Shown piece after piece: positions 8,110-16,123 of a stretch of DNA of 64,000 bases (positions are counted from its first letter, which is position 1; every line of letters starts with the position of its first letter). The position numbers and the translations under genes are program-made. Source of the stretch: Elusimicrobiota bacterium (lineage in GTDB: Bacteria; Elusimicrobiota; Elusimicrobia; UBA1565; UBA9628). The notes beneath the pieces were generated by a model. It had not been told where the DNA came from. It did not search any database and was given only the letters and a program-made list of their open reading frames with translations. Where the stretch lies: NCBI GenBank assembly GCA_016218575.1, contig JACRDN010000019.1, positions 458,302 to 522,301 of the forward strand. The letters run 5' to 3'.

Positions 8110-9090
8110 ATGACCGAGCATATGGCGGGCAAGATTCCCCAGGGCTTGGACCCCGCGGTTGCCCGGAGCCTGGTTCTGGACGAACTTTTCGATCTGACGT
8201 TGTACCAAGAATTGCGCAATATCAGCTCCGGAGGCCTGCGCGACGTTCTCGACCAGCTCGTGCCGATCGAGATCAAGCATTATCAGTTCTGGAATGAATT
8301 CTTCGGCCTGGACATCGCGGCCTTGGACCTCCGGCGTCGGATCAAGCTCCGCCTGATTCTGCGCCTATGCCGTGCCTTCAATCCCACGGCCGCCCACTTG
8401 GCCCTAGAGGCCATAGAGATCTACGGTGTGCGCAAATATTTGAGCCTGTGGGATGCCCATGAGGCGACGCCCTTCGGCCAGGCCTTGAGGGAAATATTGA
8501 GGGACGAATTCCAGCACGAGGACGCCGTGGTGTCTCAGATGGCCGAGCGCAAGATCAGCCCCGAGCGCATCCGCAGCATCTTCCTCGGCCTCAACGACGG
8601 CCTGGTTGAGATACTGGGGGCCATCACCGGCTTCTTCGCGGCCTTCGGCAAGCCCTCCGCCATACTCGCCGCGAGTGTCACCACCGCGGTGGCGGGAGCC
8701 TTCTCCATGGCCGCCGGGGCCTACGTGGCGGGAAGCTCCGAGCGCGAGATGAGGCGGATCGAGGCCGGCAAGGAGAGCTTCTTGAACGGGCGGCGACCCA
8801 AACCCGCTGAGGAGCCCCGCCCCCTGTTTTCGGCCGTCCTCGTGGGAGCGAGCTACTTCGCAGGCGCCGTCATCCCGATACTCCCGGTGGCCTTCGGGGC
8901 CAAGACCGTCCTTGCGCCCATCATCGCCTCGAGCGTGTTATTCTCATTGGTCTCCGTGATCCTGGCCGCCCTCTCGGGGATGGACGTCAAGAGAAGACTT
9001 CTCACCAACCTCGGCATCCTCTCCGTCGCCGTCGCGGTGACCTACGCCATAGGCCTGGCCGCCAAGGCTTTCTGGGGAATACCTCTTTAA
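8110..9090 (+). CDS. Ferritin-like / VIT1-CCC1 family metal transporter fusion
   Basis: A 326-residue protein with two parts. Residues 20-150 form a rubrerythrin-like four-helix segment with Glu and His at metal-site spacings (LDELFDLTLYQEL, PIEIKHYQFW, ALEAIEIYG, DEFQHED). From residue 160 a VIT1/CCC1 domain follows, beginning IFLGLNDGLVEILGAITGF and containing several membrane helices. VIT1/CCC1 proteins move Fe2+ or Mn2+ out of the cytoplasm, and membrane-bound ferritin (Mbf) proteins share this two-domain design. The ATG at 8110 is chosen as the first Met before the ferritin-like helices. It is divergent from the histidine kinase with 63 bp between. Confidence 0.85.
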   Translation: MTEHMAGKIPQGLDPAVARSLVLDELFDLTLYQELRNISSGGLRDVLDQLVPIEIKHYQFWNEFFGLDIAALDLRRRIKLRLILRLCRAFNPTAAHLALEAIEIYGVRKYLSLWDAHEATPFGQALREILRDEFQHEDAVVSQMAERKISPERIRSIFLGLNDGLVEILGAITGFFAAFGKPSAILAASVTTAVAGAFSMAAGAYVAGSSEREMRRIEAGKESFLNGRRPKPAEEPRPLFSAVLVGASYFAGAVIPILPVAFGAKTVLAPIIASSVLFSLVSVILAALSGMDVKRRLLTNLGILSVAVAVTYAIGLAAKAFWGIPL

Positions 9091-9113
9091 AAAACCATCA
9101 GAACTCCGCAGTC

Positions 9114-9146
9114 ATCCACAGAACTTCGCGGCGAAGCTCTGTGGAT
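9114..9146. repeat. Inverted repeat containing DnaA-box-like sequences
   Basis: Arms at 9114-9129 and 9131-9146 are complementary except at one position and would form a long hairpin 23 bp after the VIT1 stop codon. The right arm holds TGTGGATAA (9140-9148), the exact reverse complement of the DnaA box TTATCCACA; the left end holds TCATCCACA (9112-9120), one mismatch from it. A transcription stop for the VIT1 gene is the simplest role, although no T-run follows. Confidence 0.5.
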
Positions 9147-9169
9147 AACTCGAATGGAGCGAGGCAAAT

Positions 9170-9241
9170 TGTCCCCAGGAGGAATCGAACCTCCATCACC
9201 GACTTAGAAGGTCGGGGCTTTATCCATTAAGCTATGGGGAC
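9170..9241 (-). tRNA. tRNA-Arg (anticodon TCT)
   Basis: Read on the minus strand the segment folds as a standard cloverleaf. The acceptor stem GTCCCCA pairs with TGGGGAC, the D arm is AGCTTAATGGATAAAGC-like, and the anticodon stem CCGAC/GTCGG encloses the loop CTTCTAA with anticodon TCT at 9206-9208. The T arm is GGAGGTTCGATTCCTCC. The discriminator base is A and CCA is not encoded. It would read AGA and AGG codons, which are rare in a GC-rich genome. It lies between the VIT1 gene and the molybdenum cofactor operon. Confidence 0.95.
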
Positions 9242-9253
9242 CTTCGTCATAGT

Positions 9254-9454
9254 TTACAAAGCCTTTAAGGGACGGTCCAATTGCTCGTCGTTATAGACCC
9301 AGCTTGCGGCGCGTTTTGCCGACATCTCCCAGATGAACACGCAAGCTCCTCCGGGGCGGTAGCGTGGACAGCGCGAGGCGAGTGGACATCGATCAAACTC
9401 GGCCCTGGACGGCAGTGCGCGGGCAGTCCGTTCTAATCCTGTCTCCCGTCGCAA
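9254..9454 (-). CDS. Possible small Cys-containing protein after MOSC
   Basis: A 66-codon frame starting at a TTG inside the end of the MOSC gene and stopping just before the tRNA. The central part has three Cys in CPLASRCPRYRPGGAC followed by VFIWEMSAKRA, which looks more like a structured metal-binding knuckle than random sequence. The N-terminal 20 residues are Arg-rich and may not be translated. It would be the last gene of the molybdenum cofactor operon. I do not recognise a family. A non-coding 3' end of the operon is the alternative. Confidence 0.35.
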   Translation of the reverse strand: MRRETGLERTARALPSRAEFDRCPLASRCPRYRPGGACVFIWEMSAKRAASWVYNDEQLDRPLKAL

Positions 9455-9854
9455 CGGCGCCGCCGCGGATCACGCGAGCGAATATCCCTTCCTTGGGCAT
9501 GACGCAATCGCCCGCCAAGTAGTAAATGGCGCAACGCGTATGACATTCCTTCCCGATCTGCGTCACCTCCAGCTCAACCTCCGGCCCTATACGGATGCGC
9601 CATCCCACCGGGAGGGCAGGCAAGTCGATTCCTTGAGTCGTAAGATTCTCTGCGAAACTGCCCACGTTCACGTTAAGTCCCTTGGCGCGCATCTTTTCGA
9701 TGCTCTCCCAGGCCAGCAAGCTTACTTGCCTGTGCCAGTTGCCGGCATGAGCGTCTTTCTCTATTCCAAAATCAGCCTTGAAAATGGCTTGCCCCACGTT
9801 TTGTTTGCGTATGCCCTTTCTAGGGCTGATGCAAACCGCCAATACTTTACCCAC
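9393..9854 (-). CDS. MOSC domain protein
   Basis: A 153-residue single-domain MOSC protein. The MOSC (MoCo sulfurase C-terminal) fold binds or delivers sulfur and cofactor in molybdenum enzymes. The expected elements are visible: DAHAGNWHRQVSLL, VGSFAENLTTQGIDL, a GKECHTRCAIY segment with the conserved Cys, MPKEGIFARVIRGG and a final GD. Start is GTG, overlapping the end of the molybdate transporter gene by 8 bases, so it belongs to the molybdenum cofactor operon. Small MOSC proteins of this type often sit beside moaC/mog genes; the exact reaction is not established. Confidence 0.88.
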   Translation of the reverse strand: MGKVLAVCISPRKGIRKQNVGQAIFKADFGIEKDAHAGNWHRQVSLLAWESIEKMRAKGLNVNVGSFAENLTTQGIDLPALPVGWRIRIGPEVELEVTQIGKECHTRCAIYYLAGDCVMPKEGIFARVIRGGAVATGDRIRTDCPRTAVQGRV

Positions 9855-10920
9855 GGTATTTTCCTCCCGCGGCTTCCGATTCGAGCGAAGCTGCCGGGAC
9901 TTCAGACGGATTTCGCTCTATGGAACGCCTCCCGCCGAATCTCCGGCAGGCTTGCTCCGCAATCAGCCCGAAGCCCAAGGCGTAGGCGAGGTTCCCGGTC
10001 ACAAGCCCGATGCCTCCCACAATCCCGGCCAGAAGACGTTTCTCCTTGAGACCGCGGAGAAGAAGCGCATGACAGATTCCGACGTAAATGACCATCGCCC
10101 CCAAAAGAGCCGCCGGGATTGATCCCAGTATCTTATGGGCGTGACCGGCAAAAGCGAGGGCGAGGACGACATAAAACCCTCCCATAATGATGGTCGAACC
10201 GGCGGTCCGGGCTCCGAAGCGGTAGTGCGCTGTCAATCCTCCGGAGCCATGGCAGACCGGCAGCCCTCCTAATGCGCCCATCATCAGGTTGGCCAAGCCT
10301 AGGGAGATGGAAAGACTCGTCGGGGTCGCTCGATGAGCCTTTTCGGAGAAATAGGCATGGGCTACGTCGGAAACGGCGAATACGGCGTTGCCCAGGGTCA
10401 GGGGTAGCTGGGGCAGAACCAATAGCCACAGAACAGAAATGGCCCCGAACAAGTTCAACGGCGAGGCCGGCAAGCCGGTTGAGACGACATGAGGAGGGCC
10501 TGAGGCTATCAGTTTGAGACCGACTTTCACCAGCATCAGCCCTATGCCAAGCTGAATCCCCTTGATGATGGGTTGCGTGAAATACCGGGACAACCATTCG
10601 ATCCTTCCGGTAAACGCCAGACCCAGCAGCAGGACTCCCATCCAGAGCCCCGCTGCCGCCAGCATGGGCATTCCCAGTCCATTGGCGATGGCGATGGCGC
10701 CCATCGCTTTGAGCGGCTGCACTGGAATCGGGAGGCGGAAATAGAGCGAAGATCCTATGTAGACCATGCCGACCAATATCAAGGAGCGCGCGGGAGGCAT
10801 GCCGTTCAATGCGACGAGGGCGAGGTAGATTGGGACGAAGGTTCCCATATCTCCAAGCGCCCCCAGCCATTCCCAAAAGTTGAAGCGGATGGGCAAGAGA
10901 TCCTCTTTCATGGCTGTCAT
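9847..10920 (-). CDS. MOT1-type molybdate transporter
   Basis: A 357-residue membrane protein with about ten helices. It carries the MOT1 signatures: WLGALGDMGTFVPI near the N-terminus, PIPVQPLKAMGAIAIANG, and PVCHGSGGLTAHYRFGARTAGS in the second half. MOT1 proteins are SulP-related carriers for molybdate. The start MTAMKEDLL at 10920 is preceded by GGAGG, which overlaps the moaA stop region; an earlier in-frame Met would overlap moaA heavily. Its place inside the Moco operon agrees with supplying molybdate to the cofactor needed by NarG. No modABC genes are in the window. Confidence 0.85.
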   Translation of the reverse strand: MTAMKEDLLPIRFNFWEWLGALGDMGTFVPIYLALVALNGMPPARSLILVGMVYIGSSLYFRLPIPVQPLKAMGAIAIANGLGMPMLAAAGLWMGVLLLGLAFTGRIEWLSRYFTQPIIKGIQLGIGLMLVKVGLKLIASGPPHVVSTGLPASPLNLFGAISVLWLLVLPQLPLTLGNAVFAVSDVAHAYFSEKAHRATPTSLSISLGLANLMMGALGGLPVCHGSGGLTAHYRFGARTAGSTIIMGGFYVVLALAFAGHAHKILGSIPAALLGAMVIYVGICHALLLRGLKEKRLLAGIVGGIGLVTGNLAYALGFGLIAEQACRRFGGRRSIERNPSEVPAASLESEAAGGKYRG

Positions 10921-10927
10921 CCGTGTC

Positions 10928-11917
10928 TCATCCTCCGATCTGGCACATGAACCTCGGATTAGCCGACAAGGCATCAGCTCTTTCCAGCATGGAATGTTTT
11001 TCGGGTTTCTTCCGGATGACCTCCGCGAGAAGGCGCCGTATCTCCCTTCGATCGGCTTTACTTCGCACAAGTGTCCGGAAGTCCGCTCCCTCGGACCCGT
11101 CCAAGCATGGCATCAAGACTCCCTTGGCCGTCAGGCGCATACGGTTGCAGGAAGAGCAGAATCCACAGCTTAAAGCGCTGACGAATCCAACGGTTCCTTT
11201 TCCACCGGGGCGCTTGTAGTAGCGAGCCGGGCCGTGGCCGATGGGCCAATCTTCCCGGGGCAAGGGCGTCAAAGGGGCCGCTCTCTCCATCATCTCGGGA
11301 AGCGGCAGCCAATTCCTCTTGGAGAAGAAACCGGTTTCTCCCATCGGCATAAGCTCGATGAAACGCACATGAAGCGGGGCGGTTTCGGTCAGCTTCGCGA
11401 AAGCGCCTATCTCGTCGTCATTCAATCCCTTGGCCACGACCACGTTGACTTTGACCGGCGCAAGCCCGGCGGAAAGGGCCGCATCAATGCCGGTCAGGAC
11501 GTCTTGAAGTTTGCCGAAACGGGTGATCCGGCTGAATTTGTCGGAATTTAGGGAATCCATGCTGATGTTGACCCTTTTAAGACCGGCCCGGGCAAGCTCC
11601 GCGGCGAATTTGTGAAGGAGCACCCCGTTGGTGCTCAGGGATATATCCGAGACCCCGTCAATTCTTGAAAGCCTCCCGATCAACTCCGGGATTCCAGGCC
11701 GCACCAGAGGCTCTCCGCCGGTAATGCGGATTTTGGACGTACCCATCTCCGCAAAGCACGAAACGAGCTGCGCGATCTCATCGGCGCTTAAAATATCCTC
11801 CGAGGCCGCGAAGTCGGAATAGAACTCCGGCAGGCAATAGGCGCAACGCAGATTGCAGCGGTCAGTGACCGACAGGCGGAGGTAATCAATCCTGCGGCCG
11901 AAGGAATCGATCAACAT
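10928..11917 (-). CDS. moaA: GTP 3',8-cyclase MoaA
   Basis: A 329-residue radical SAM enzyme that converts GTP to 3',8-cyclo-7,8-dihydro-GTP, the first step of molybdopterin synthesis. The N-terminal cluster motif is C21-x3-C25-x2-C28 (DRCNLRCAYC). ITGGEPLVRPG binds SAM. The C-terminal cluster motif SCGFCSSCNRMRLTAKGVLMPC binds the second 4Fe-4S and GTP. The protein ends in -GG, as MoaA proteins require for activity. Length matches the family. It overlaps mobA by 7 bases and is followed within 7 bp by the molybdate transporter. Confidence 0.97.
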   Translation of the reverse strand: MLIDSFGRRIDYLRLSVTDRCNLRCAYCLPEFYSDFAASEDILSADEIAQLVSCFAEMGTSKIRITGGEPLVRPGIPELIGRLSRIDGVSDISLSTNGVLLHKFAAELARAGLKRVNISMDSLNSDKFSRITRFGKLQDVLTGIDAALSAGLAPVKVNVVVAKGLNDDEIGAFAKLTETAPLHVRFIELMPMGETGFFSKRNWLPLPEMMERAAPLTPLPREDWPIGHGPARYYKRPGGKGTVGFVSALSCGFCSSCNRMRLTAKGVLMPCLDGSEGADFRTLVRSKADRREIRRLLAEVIRKKPEKHSMLERADALSANPRFMCQIGG

Positions 11918-12522
11918 GGCTGCTCCCGCCTCGCCCTTTCATATTCATGCCTGGTGTCGAGGTCCACAAAAGAAAGGCCTGTCGGATCAGCCGATCTGAC
12001 CTCTGGTTCCAAATAGAAGCGAGTGCGGACGATGCTAAAAAGCTCCTGAATCTTGAGCCGTTGGTCTTTGATCAGGCATTCCATGACCCCGCGGCATTTC
12101 TTGGAGTAGATTCCGCACAATGGCTGAGGCTTCTCGCGCCAAACAGGAATGACGGCGTCATAACCTCGGCCTGCGTCCCAAAGGTCTTTCACAAGTTTCG
12201 GTTGCAGAAAAGGCATGTCGCAGGCGCAGACGAACACATGCTCGGTCTCAGCGTGGGACAAACCGGACCAAATCCCGCCCATAGAGTGCGGCTCTGAAAT
12301 CATGTCTTTGACAACCCGAACATTTGTCTTGCCCCAAAATTGGAATGATTCCGGTTTTTTCACTACAACAAGGTTGGACGGAAACATGCCTGAGATAATT
12401 TCGACCACGCTCTCCACCATGGTTTTACCGTTCCATGCCGCCAATGCCTTATCGGAACCAAACCGGCGGCTTTCGCCGCCCGCCAGCACCACGCCCGTAA
12501 TCTCTTTCATCATTTCAGCCAT
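11911..12522 (-). CDS. mobA: Molybdenum cofactor guanylyltransferase MobA
   Basis: A 203-residue nucleotidyltransferase that attaches GMP to molybdopterin, giving the bis-MGD cofactor of NarG-type enzymes. The GTP-binding loop LAGGESRRFGSDKAL lies at residues 13-27, and the metal/nucleotide site CDMPFLQP near 103. The size fits MobA. Its end overlaps moaA and its start overlaps the moeA stop; an internal ATG at 12513 forming ATGA with that stop is an equally good start. It belongs to the moaC-to-MOSC operon. Confidence 0.93.
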   Translation of the reverse strand: MAEMMKEITGVVLAGGESRRFGSDKALAAWNGKTMVESVVEIISGMFPSNLVVVKKPESFQFWGKTNVRVVKDMISEPHSMGGIWSGLSHAETEHVFVCACDMPFLQPKLVKDLWDAGRGYDAVIPVWREKPQPLCGIYSKKCRGVMECLIKDQRLKIQELFSIVRTRFYLEPEVRSADPTGLSFVDLDTRHEYERARREQPC

Positions 12523-13724
12523 CTAAAAACCAGCGTGTCTCCTTGCTTAACGCGGCTCACGCCGAGGGGAGCGATCGCCAGCGCATTGGCCTTGCATGCC
12601 ATCCCAAGCATGGCGGAGCCTTGCGGCCGGATGATTTGAAGTTTGTAGCCGTTCTCCTCCCGCTCGGCTTGGCAAAACAGGTACTGCTGTCTGTCCTTGG
12701 GCTTGGGATAATCGTTGGCCGCCCGGCCGCTCAGGTGATAGCTGGGATATCCCGGAGCGTGGCCTTGCAGTTTCTCCAGGGCGGGGCGGACGAATTCCTC
12801 AAGGCAAACCATCGCCGAGACGGGATTGCCCGGTAGGCCGAAAACGAGCTTCCTGTTCCAGAGCCCGAACAGAAGAGGCTTGCCTGGTTTGATCGCGGCC
12901 TTCCAGAAGACGACCTTCAACCCCAGCTCTTCCAACAATATCTTGGTATAGTCAAAATCCCCCACCGAAACGCCGCCACTGACCAGCAGCACGTCCGACC
13001 TGATCGAAGAGGCCTCTAGAGCTTTTCGCATGAGGACGGGATCATCCTTGACGATGCCGTGGGGCTGTACGGCGGCTTCCCAGCGCGCAAGCGCCGCGGC
13101 CAGGGCCGGGCCATTGGAGTTTCGGATCTTCCCAGGAGTCAGGCTTTCGGCGACATCCATAAGCTCGTCACCGGTCGCTAAAATGGAAATACGCGGTTTC
13201 TTGACTACAAATAGATGATCTATTCCCTGGGCGGCCAGGAGAGCCACTTCGTAAGGGCGAATCCTGATTCCTTTAGTCAAGATTAAGACTCCCGCGCGAA
13301 TATCCTCGCCATGACATCGAATGTGATCCCCGGACTCCGGAGCCTGAAGGATGCTTACCTGCCCATTCTCCTCAGGTCTCGTCACTTCCTTCATAACCAC
13401 GGCATCCGCGCCCTTCGGGATCGGCGCTCCGGTCATGATCTTGACCGCTTCCCCTGGCTGGACCTCATATTGAGCTAGAGTACCCGCCCGGACGGTTTCT
13501 TTGATGGTGAGAAGGGCCGGATTCTGCCGCGAAGCGTGGGAACAATCCAGGAGCCTCACCGCAAATCCGTCCATCGCTGAATTGTCAAAAGGAGGAAGGT
13601 CTTCTTTAGAATAAATATCCTCCGCAAGAACCCGGCCCACGGAATCCGCCAATGGCACGGACTCCGCGGAAAGCCGGGCGGTATTTTCAAGGATCAGTCT
13701 CAGCGCTTCTTCAGGCGTGATCAT
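12510..13724 (-). CDS. moeA: Molybdopterin molybdenumtransferase MoeA
   Basis: A 404-residue protein that inserts molybdate into adenylylated molybdopterin. Family features in order: PLADSVGRVLAEDI, PPFDNSAMDGFAVR, MTGAPIPKGADAVV, GTP/MPT-fold motifs ILATGDEL and SGGVSVGDFD, and GLPGNPVSA. The C-terminal domain is present, ending LVFRWLK. The start [10 protein letters not shown] at 13724 overlaps the end of mog by 14 bases. Paired with mog upstream it provides both adenylylation and metal insertion. Confidence 0.96.
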   Translation of the reverse strand: MITPEEALRLILENTARLSAESVPLADSVGRVLAEDIYSKEDLPPFDNSAMDGFAVRLLDCSHASRQNPALLTIKETVRAGTLAQYEVQPGEAVKIMTGAPIPKGADAVVMKEVTRPEENGQVSILQAPESGDHIRCHGEDIRAGVLILTKGIRIRPYEVALLAAQGIDHLFVVKKPRISILATGDELMDVAESLTPGKIRNSNGPALAAALARWEAAVQPHGIVKDDPVLMRKALEASSIRSDVLLVSGGVSVGDFDYTKILLEELGLKVVFWKAAIKPGKPLLFGLWNRKLVFGLPGNPVSAMVCLEEFVRPALEKLQGHAPGYPSYHLSGRAANDYPKPKDRQQYLFCQAEREENGYKLQIIRPQGSAMLGMACKANALAIAPLGVSRVKQGDTLVFRWLK

Positions 13725-14220
13725 GGTGAGTCTCCAGTTCGGGATGCTCGGCCCCGGCCAGAGTGGCCAGGGCATGTGGAATGAGGTCTAAAATCGCTGA
13801 TAGAGAATCAAGGGTTCCTTTAGGACTCCCCGGCAGGTTGATGATAAGAGTTTGTTTTCTAGAGCCGGCCAGAGCTCTGGAGAGAATCGCCATGGGCGAA
13901 GTCCTGAGCCCTTGGGATCGCATGAATTCCGAAAATCCCGGCAGCTCTTTATTCAAGACCTTTCTCGTGGCTTCAGGGGTGACGTCTCTCGGAGACAGTC
14001 CCGTGCCCCCCGTGGTCAGGATGAGAGAGACCCCATCTCGGTCGCACCACTCCAGGAGGGTTTTCTCAATTTGCGGCTCTTCATCAGGAACAACCCGCGA
14101 TTGAATTACCTGCCAATCCCGACGCTCCACCGCTCTCCGGAGGCTAGGGCCGCTCTCATCCGCGCGGAGTCCCTGCGAGCAGCGATCGCTGACGGTGAGA
14201 ATCCCGACGGTGATCTTCAC
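13711..14220 (-). CDS. mog: Molybdopterin adenylyltransferase (MogA/MoaB family)
   Basis: A 169-residue protein that activates molybdopterin by adenylylation. It opens [16 protein letters not shown], the typical start of the family, and carries [20 protein letters not shown] and INLPGSPKG, the MPT- and ATP-binding loops. The GTG start at 14220 overlaps the moaC TGA as GTGA; a longer upstream reading would run antisense-like through moaC and is rejected. Whether it is strictly MogA or the MoaB form cannot be decided by eye. Confidence 0.92.
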   Translation of the reverse strand: MKITVGILTVSDRCSQGLRADESGPSLRRAVERRDWQVIQSRVVPDEEPQIEKTLLEWCDRDGVSLILTTGGTGLSPRDVTPEATRKVLNKELPGFSEFMRSQGLRTSPMAILSRALAGSRKQTLIINLPGSPKGTLDSLSAILDLIPHALATLAGAEHPELETHHDHA

Positions 14221-14693
14221 CTGGCGCTCCTCACAAAGTGTCCTGATCGCCCGCCTTCTTTCTCCTTCAGATAGATGGGGCCGATCGTCATCTTCTTGTC
14301 GGCGGCCTTGGCCATATCGTAAATCGTCAAGCAAGCCACGCTCACGGCCGTCAACGCTTCCATCTCCACGCCGGTTCTGCCTTGCGATGAGACTTGAGCC
14401 TGAACACATATACGATCCGCTTTCAGCTTGAGGGTTAGCTCCACAGAATCAAGGGCCAGGGTATGGCAAAGAGGAACAAGCTCATCGACCCGTTTCGCCG
14501 CCATGATTCCGGCGATCTTGGCGACCGCCATGACATCGCCCTTGGGGACTTTCCGGTCTCTTATCTGCCGAAGAACTCCGGGGCTCATTCGGATCTCGCC
14601 GTAAGCAATCGCCTTCCGACTGCTCACGGGCTTTGACCCAACGTCAACCATGCGGGCATTCCCTTCGGAGTCCAAATGGGTCAATGCCTTCAT
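14217..14693 (-). CDS. moaC: Cyclic pyranopterin monophosphate synthase MoaC
   Basis: A 158-residue enzyme that turns the MoaA product into cyclic pyranopterin monophosphate. The core motifs are present: [43 protein letters not shown] (conserved Lys, Arg, Cys and His) and [23 protein letters not shown] split across the C-terminal half, with the catalytic Lys in KAADKK. Start is placed at the ATG of [11 protein letters not shown]; a GTG seven codons upstream is possible. This ATG overlaps the stop of an 18-codon leader frame, suggesting coupled translation. It is the first gene of the Moco operon. Confidence 0.95.
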   Translation of the reverse strand: MKALTHLDSEGNARMVDVGSKPVSSRKAIAYGEIRMSPGVLRQIRDRKVPKGDVMAVAKIAGIMAAKRVDELVPLCHTLALDSVELTLKLKADRICVQAQVSSQGRTGVEMEALTAVSVACLTIYDMAKAADKKMTIGPIYLKEKEGGRSGHFVRSAR

Positions 14694-14746
14694 AAAATAA
14701 AACGCCAGCTCCACAATACAATGGAACCAGCGCGCCTAAATTTCAT
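14690..14746 (-). CDS. Possible 18-aa leader peptide coupled to moaC
   Basis: An ATG at 14746 follows AAAGGAG at a 5-base spacing and opens a frame [18 protein letters not shown] that stops at TGA 14692-14690, overlapping the moaC ATG as ATGA. MoaC itself has no good ribosome site at the usual distance, so ribosomes that finish the leader could restart on moaC. The peptide is basic and hydrophobic and has no known family. The rest of the gap to tatA (14747-14871) holds a small CCCGA/TCGGG hairpin and nothing else I recognise. Confidence 0.4.
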   Translation of the reverse strand: MKFRRAGSIVLWSWRFIL

Positions 14747-14871
14747 TCATTCTCCTTTCTGAACTTGAGAGGTCAGCTCCTTTCGAAACTGGCCCTGTTT
14801 CCCCGATCTTTCGGGATTGGCCCTGCGTCCATATCCTATTTGGGAATTAGGAACGCGGGCTCGGAGTCCGC

Positions 14872-15081
14872 CTAAGAACCTATACCTTGTTTTCCTCGGG
14901 GTAATTTCTTAACCTCGTTTTTAGTCGTCTCAACATCTTGGGATGCTTCTTTAAGCCCATCCTTGAAGGCTTTGACGGACTGTCCTAGGGCCCTTGCGGT
15001 TTCCGGAATCCGCTTGGCTCCAAACAAAAGCAACCCGACGGCCAAGATCACGGCTAATTCCCCGAACCCCATGTCGAACAT
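14872..15081 (-). CDS. tatA: Sec-independent translocase subunit TatA/E
   Basis: A 69-residue protein with one N-terminal helix (GFGELAVILAVGLLLFGAKRIPETARALGQSVKAFKDGL) in the classic TatA order: helix, FG hinge, KRIPE and amphipathic helix. TatA oligomers form the passage for folded twin-arginine substrates. It starts 4 bp after actF stops, so it is in the respiratory operon. Its likely local client is ActB, which has an [10 protein letters not shown] twin-arginine motif. No tatB or tatC is in the window. Confidence 0.92.
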   Translation of the reverse strand: MFDMGFGELAVILAVGLLLFGAKRIPETARALGQSVKAFKDGLKEASQDVETTKNEVKKLPRGKQGIGS

Positions 15082-15085
15082 TCAT

Positions 15086-16123
15086 TCACCTCTGCGATTT
15101 CATTTCCCGCAACAAGAGCGATCCAGCCGCGCCGATCGTTCCCAAAAAGACAAGCGCTTCCCAAGGCGCGAACGAAGCGCCGGCTCCGGCGAAGCGCGGC
15201 ATGGCGACGATGTATAGATCCAGCCAGTGGCCCGCGAGAATCGCCAAACTCACTCTAAAAAGCACCCTGCCGTCGCGCTTGGTCCATTCCGGCAGAAGAA
15301 CCAAGAAGGGCGCGAACCAATTCAAGCCGACGCTCGTCATCGAGAGGACCGCCCAGCCGCCGGTATGACGCCGTAAGAAGAAGCTGGTCTCTTCGGGATT
15401 GTTCGTGTACCAGATCAGCATGTACTGGCAATACCAGATGTAGGCCCAGAACATGCTGAAGCCGAAGATCAACTTGCCAAGGTCATGGAGTTCCGCTCCG
15501 GAAAGAGCGTCGGCACCGTTGTCCGAGTCCCCCATGAGGAAAGCCGCCGCGGCCAAAGCGGCCAAGGCGCCAAGAAAAAGCCCTGAAAAGACGTAGACGC
15601 CGAACATCGTACTCGACCAGCGAGGCTCCAGCGCCATCAGCCAGTCGAAGGAGGCCAGAGAAACGGTAACGCCGAACGTAACGAGGAAAGCCGCGGCCGA
15701 GGCCGTGCCCCGAATCATCCGCAACAGAAAGCCCCAGACCGTAAGGTAAACCATGGCGCGGGCAAGAAGAAAAGACGGCGCAAGCCATATCTTCTGAGCT
15801 TCAGGAATGATGCTTGGCGGGCCCGCCTGGACCCAGTCGTAAAGTTCTCCTCGGCCAAACCAGAGCGCGGCCATCACGACCAACGCGACCGGCCAGTAGC
15901 ATCGCGTCATGGCCTCGGCGATTGGACGAAGGCGCGAACTCCATCTGGCGCCCGTTACATGCTGGATCGCAAGAAATACGCCCGCTCCCAGACAGAGAGT
16001 TACCGGATAGAGCCCCGCGACAAGCAGGGTCGGAAACAACTTCTCCGGCGCTCGCCAAGCGCCGAAGGCCAACGCGGCCGCGCCCAGCGCTGCGGCCACC
16101 GCGAGCGCATTACGCAGCCTCAC
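15086..16123 (-). CDS. actF: Alternative complex III subunit ActF
   Basis: A 345-residue membrane protein with about ten helices, corresponding to the integral subunit F of ACIII, the quinol:cytochrome c oxidoreductase that replaces cytochrome bc1. It begins at a GTG forming GTGA with the actE stop. Visible features include FDWLMALEPRWSSTMFGVY and YLIWYTNNPEET-like stretches that are characteristic of ActF. It forms the membrane part of the complex together with ActC. No ActG gene follows; tatA comes next. Confidence 0.88.
   Translation of the reverse strand: MRLRNALAVAAALGAAALAFGAWRAPEKLFPTLLVAGLYPVTLCLGAGVFLAIQHVTGARWSSRLRPIAEAMTRCYWPVALVVMAALWFGRGELYDWVQAGPPSIIPEAQKIWLAPSFLLARAMVYLTVWGFLLRMIRGTASAAAFLVTFGVTVSLASFDWLMALEPRWSSTMFGVYVFSGLFLGALAALAAAAFLMGDSDNGADALSGAELHDLGKLIFGFSMFWAYIWYCQYMLIWYTNNPEETSFFLRRHTGGWAVLSMTSVGLNWFAPFLVLLPEWTKRDGRVLFRVSLAILAGHWLDLYIVAMPRFAGAGASFAPWEALVFLGTIGAAGSLLLREMKSQR

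Noticed and set aside
9112-9148. Replication origin suggested by DnaA-box-like sequences
   Set aside because: Only two boxes within one hairpin, no AT-rich unwinding region and no dnaA or dnaN nearby.
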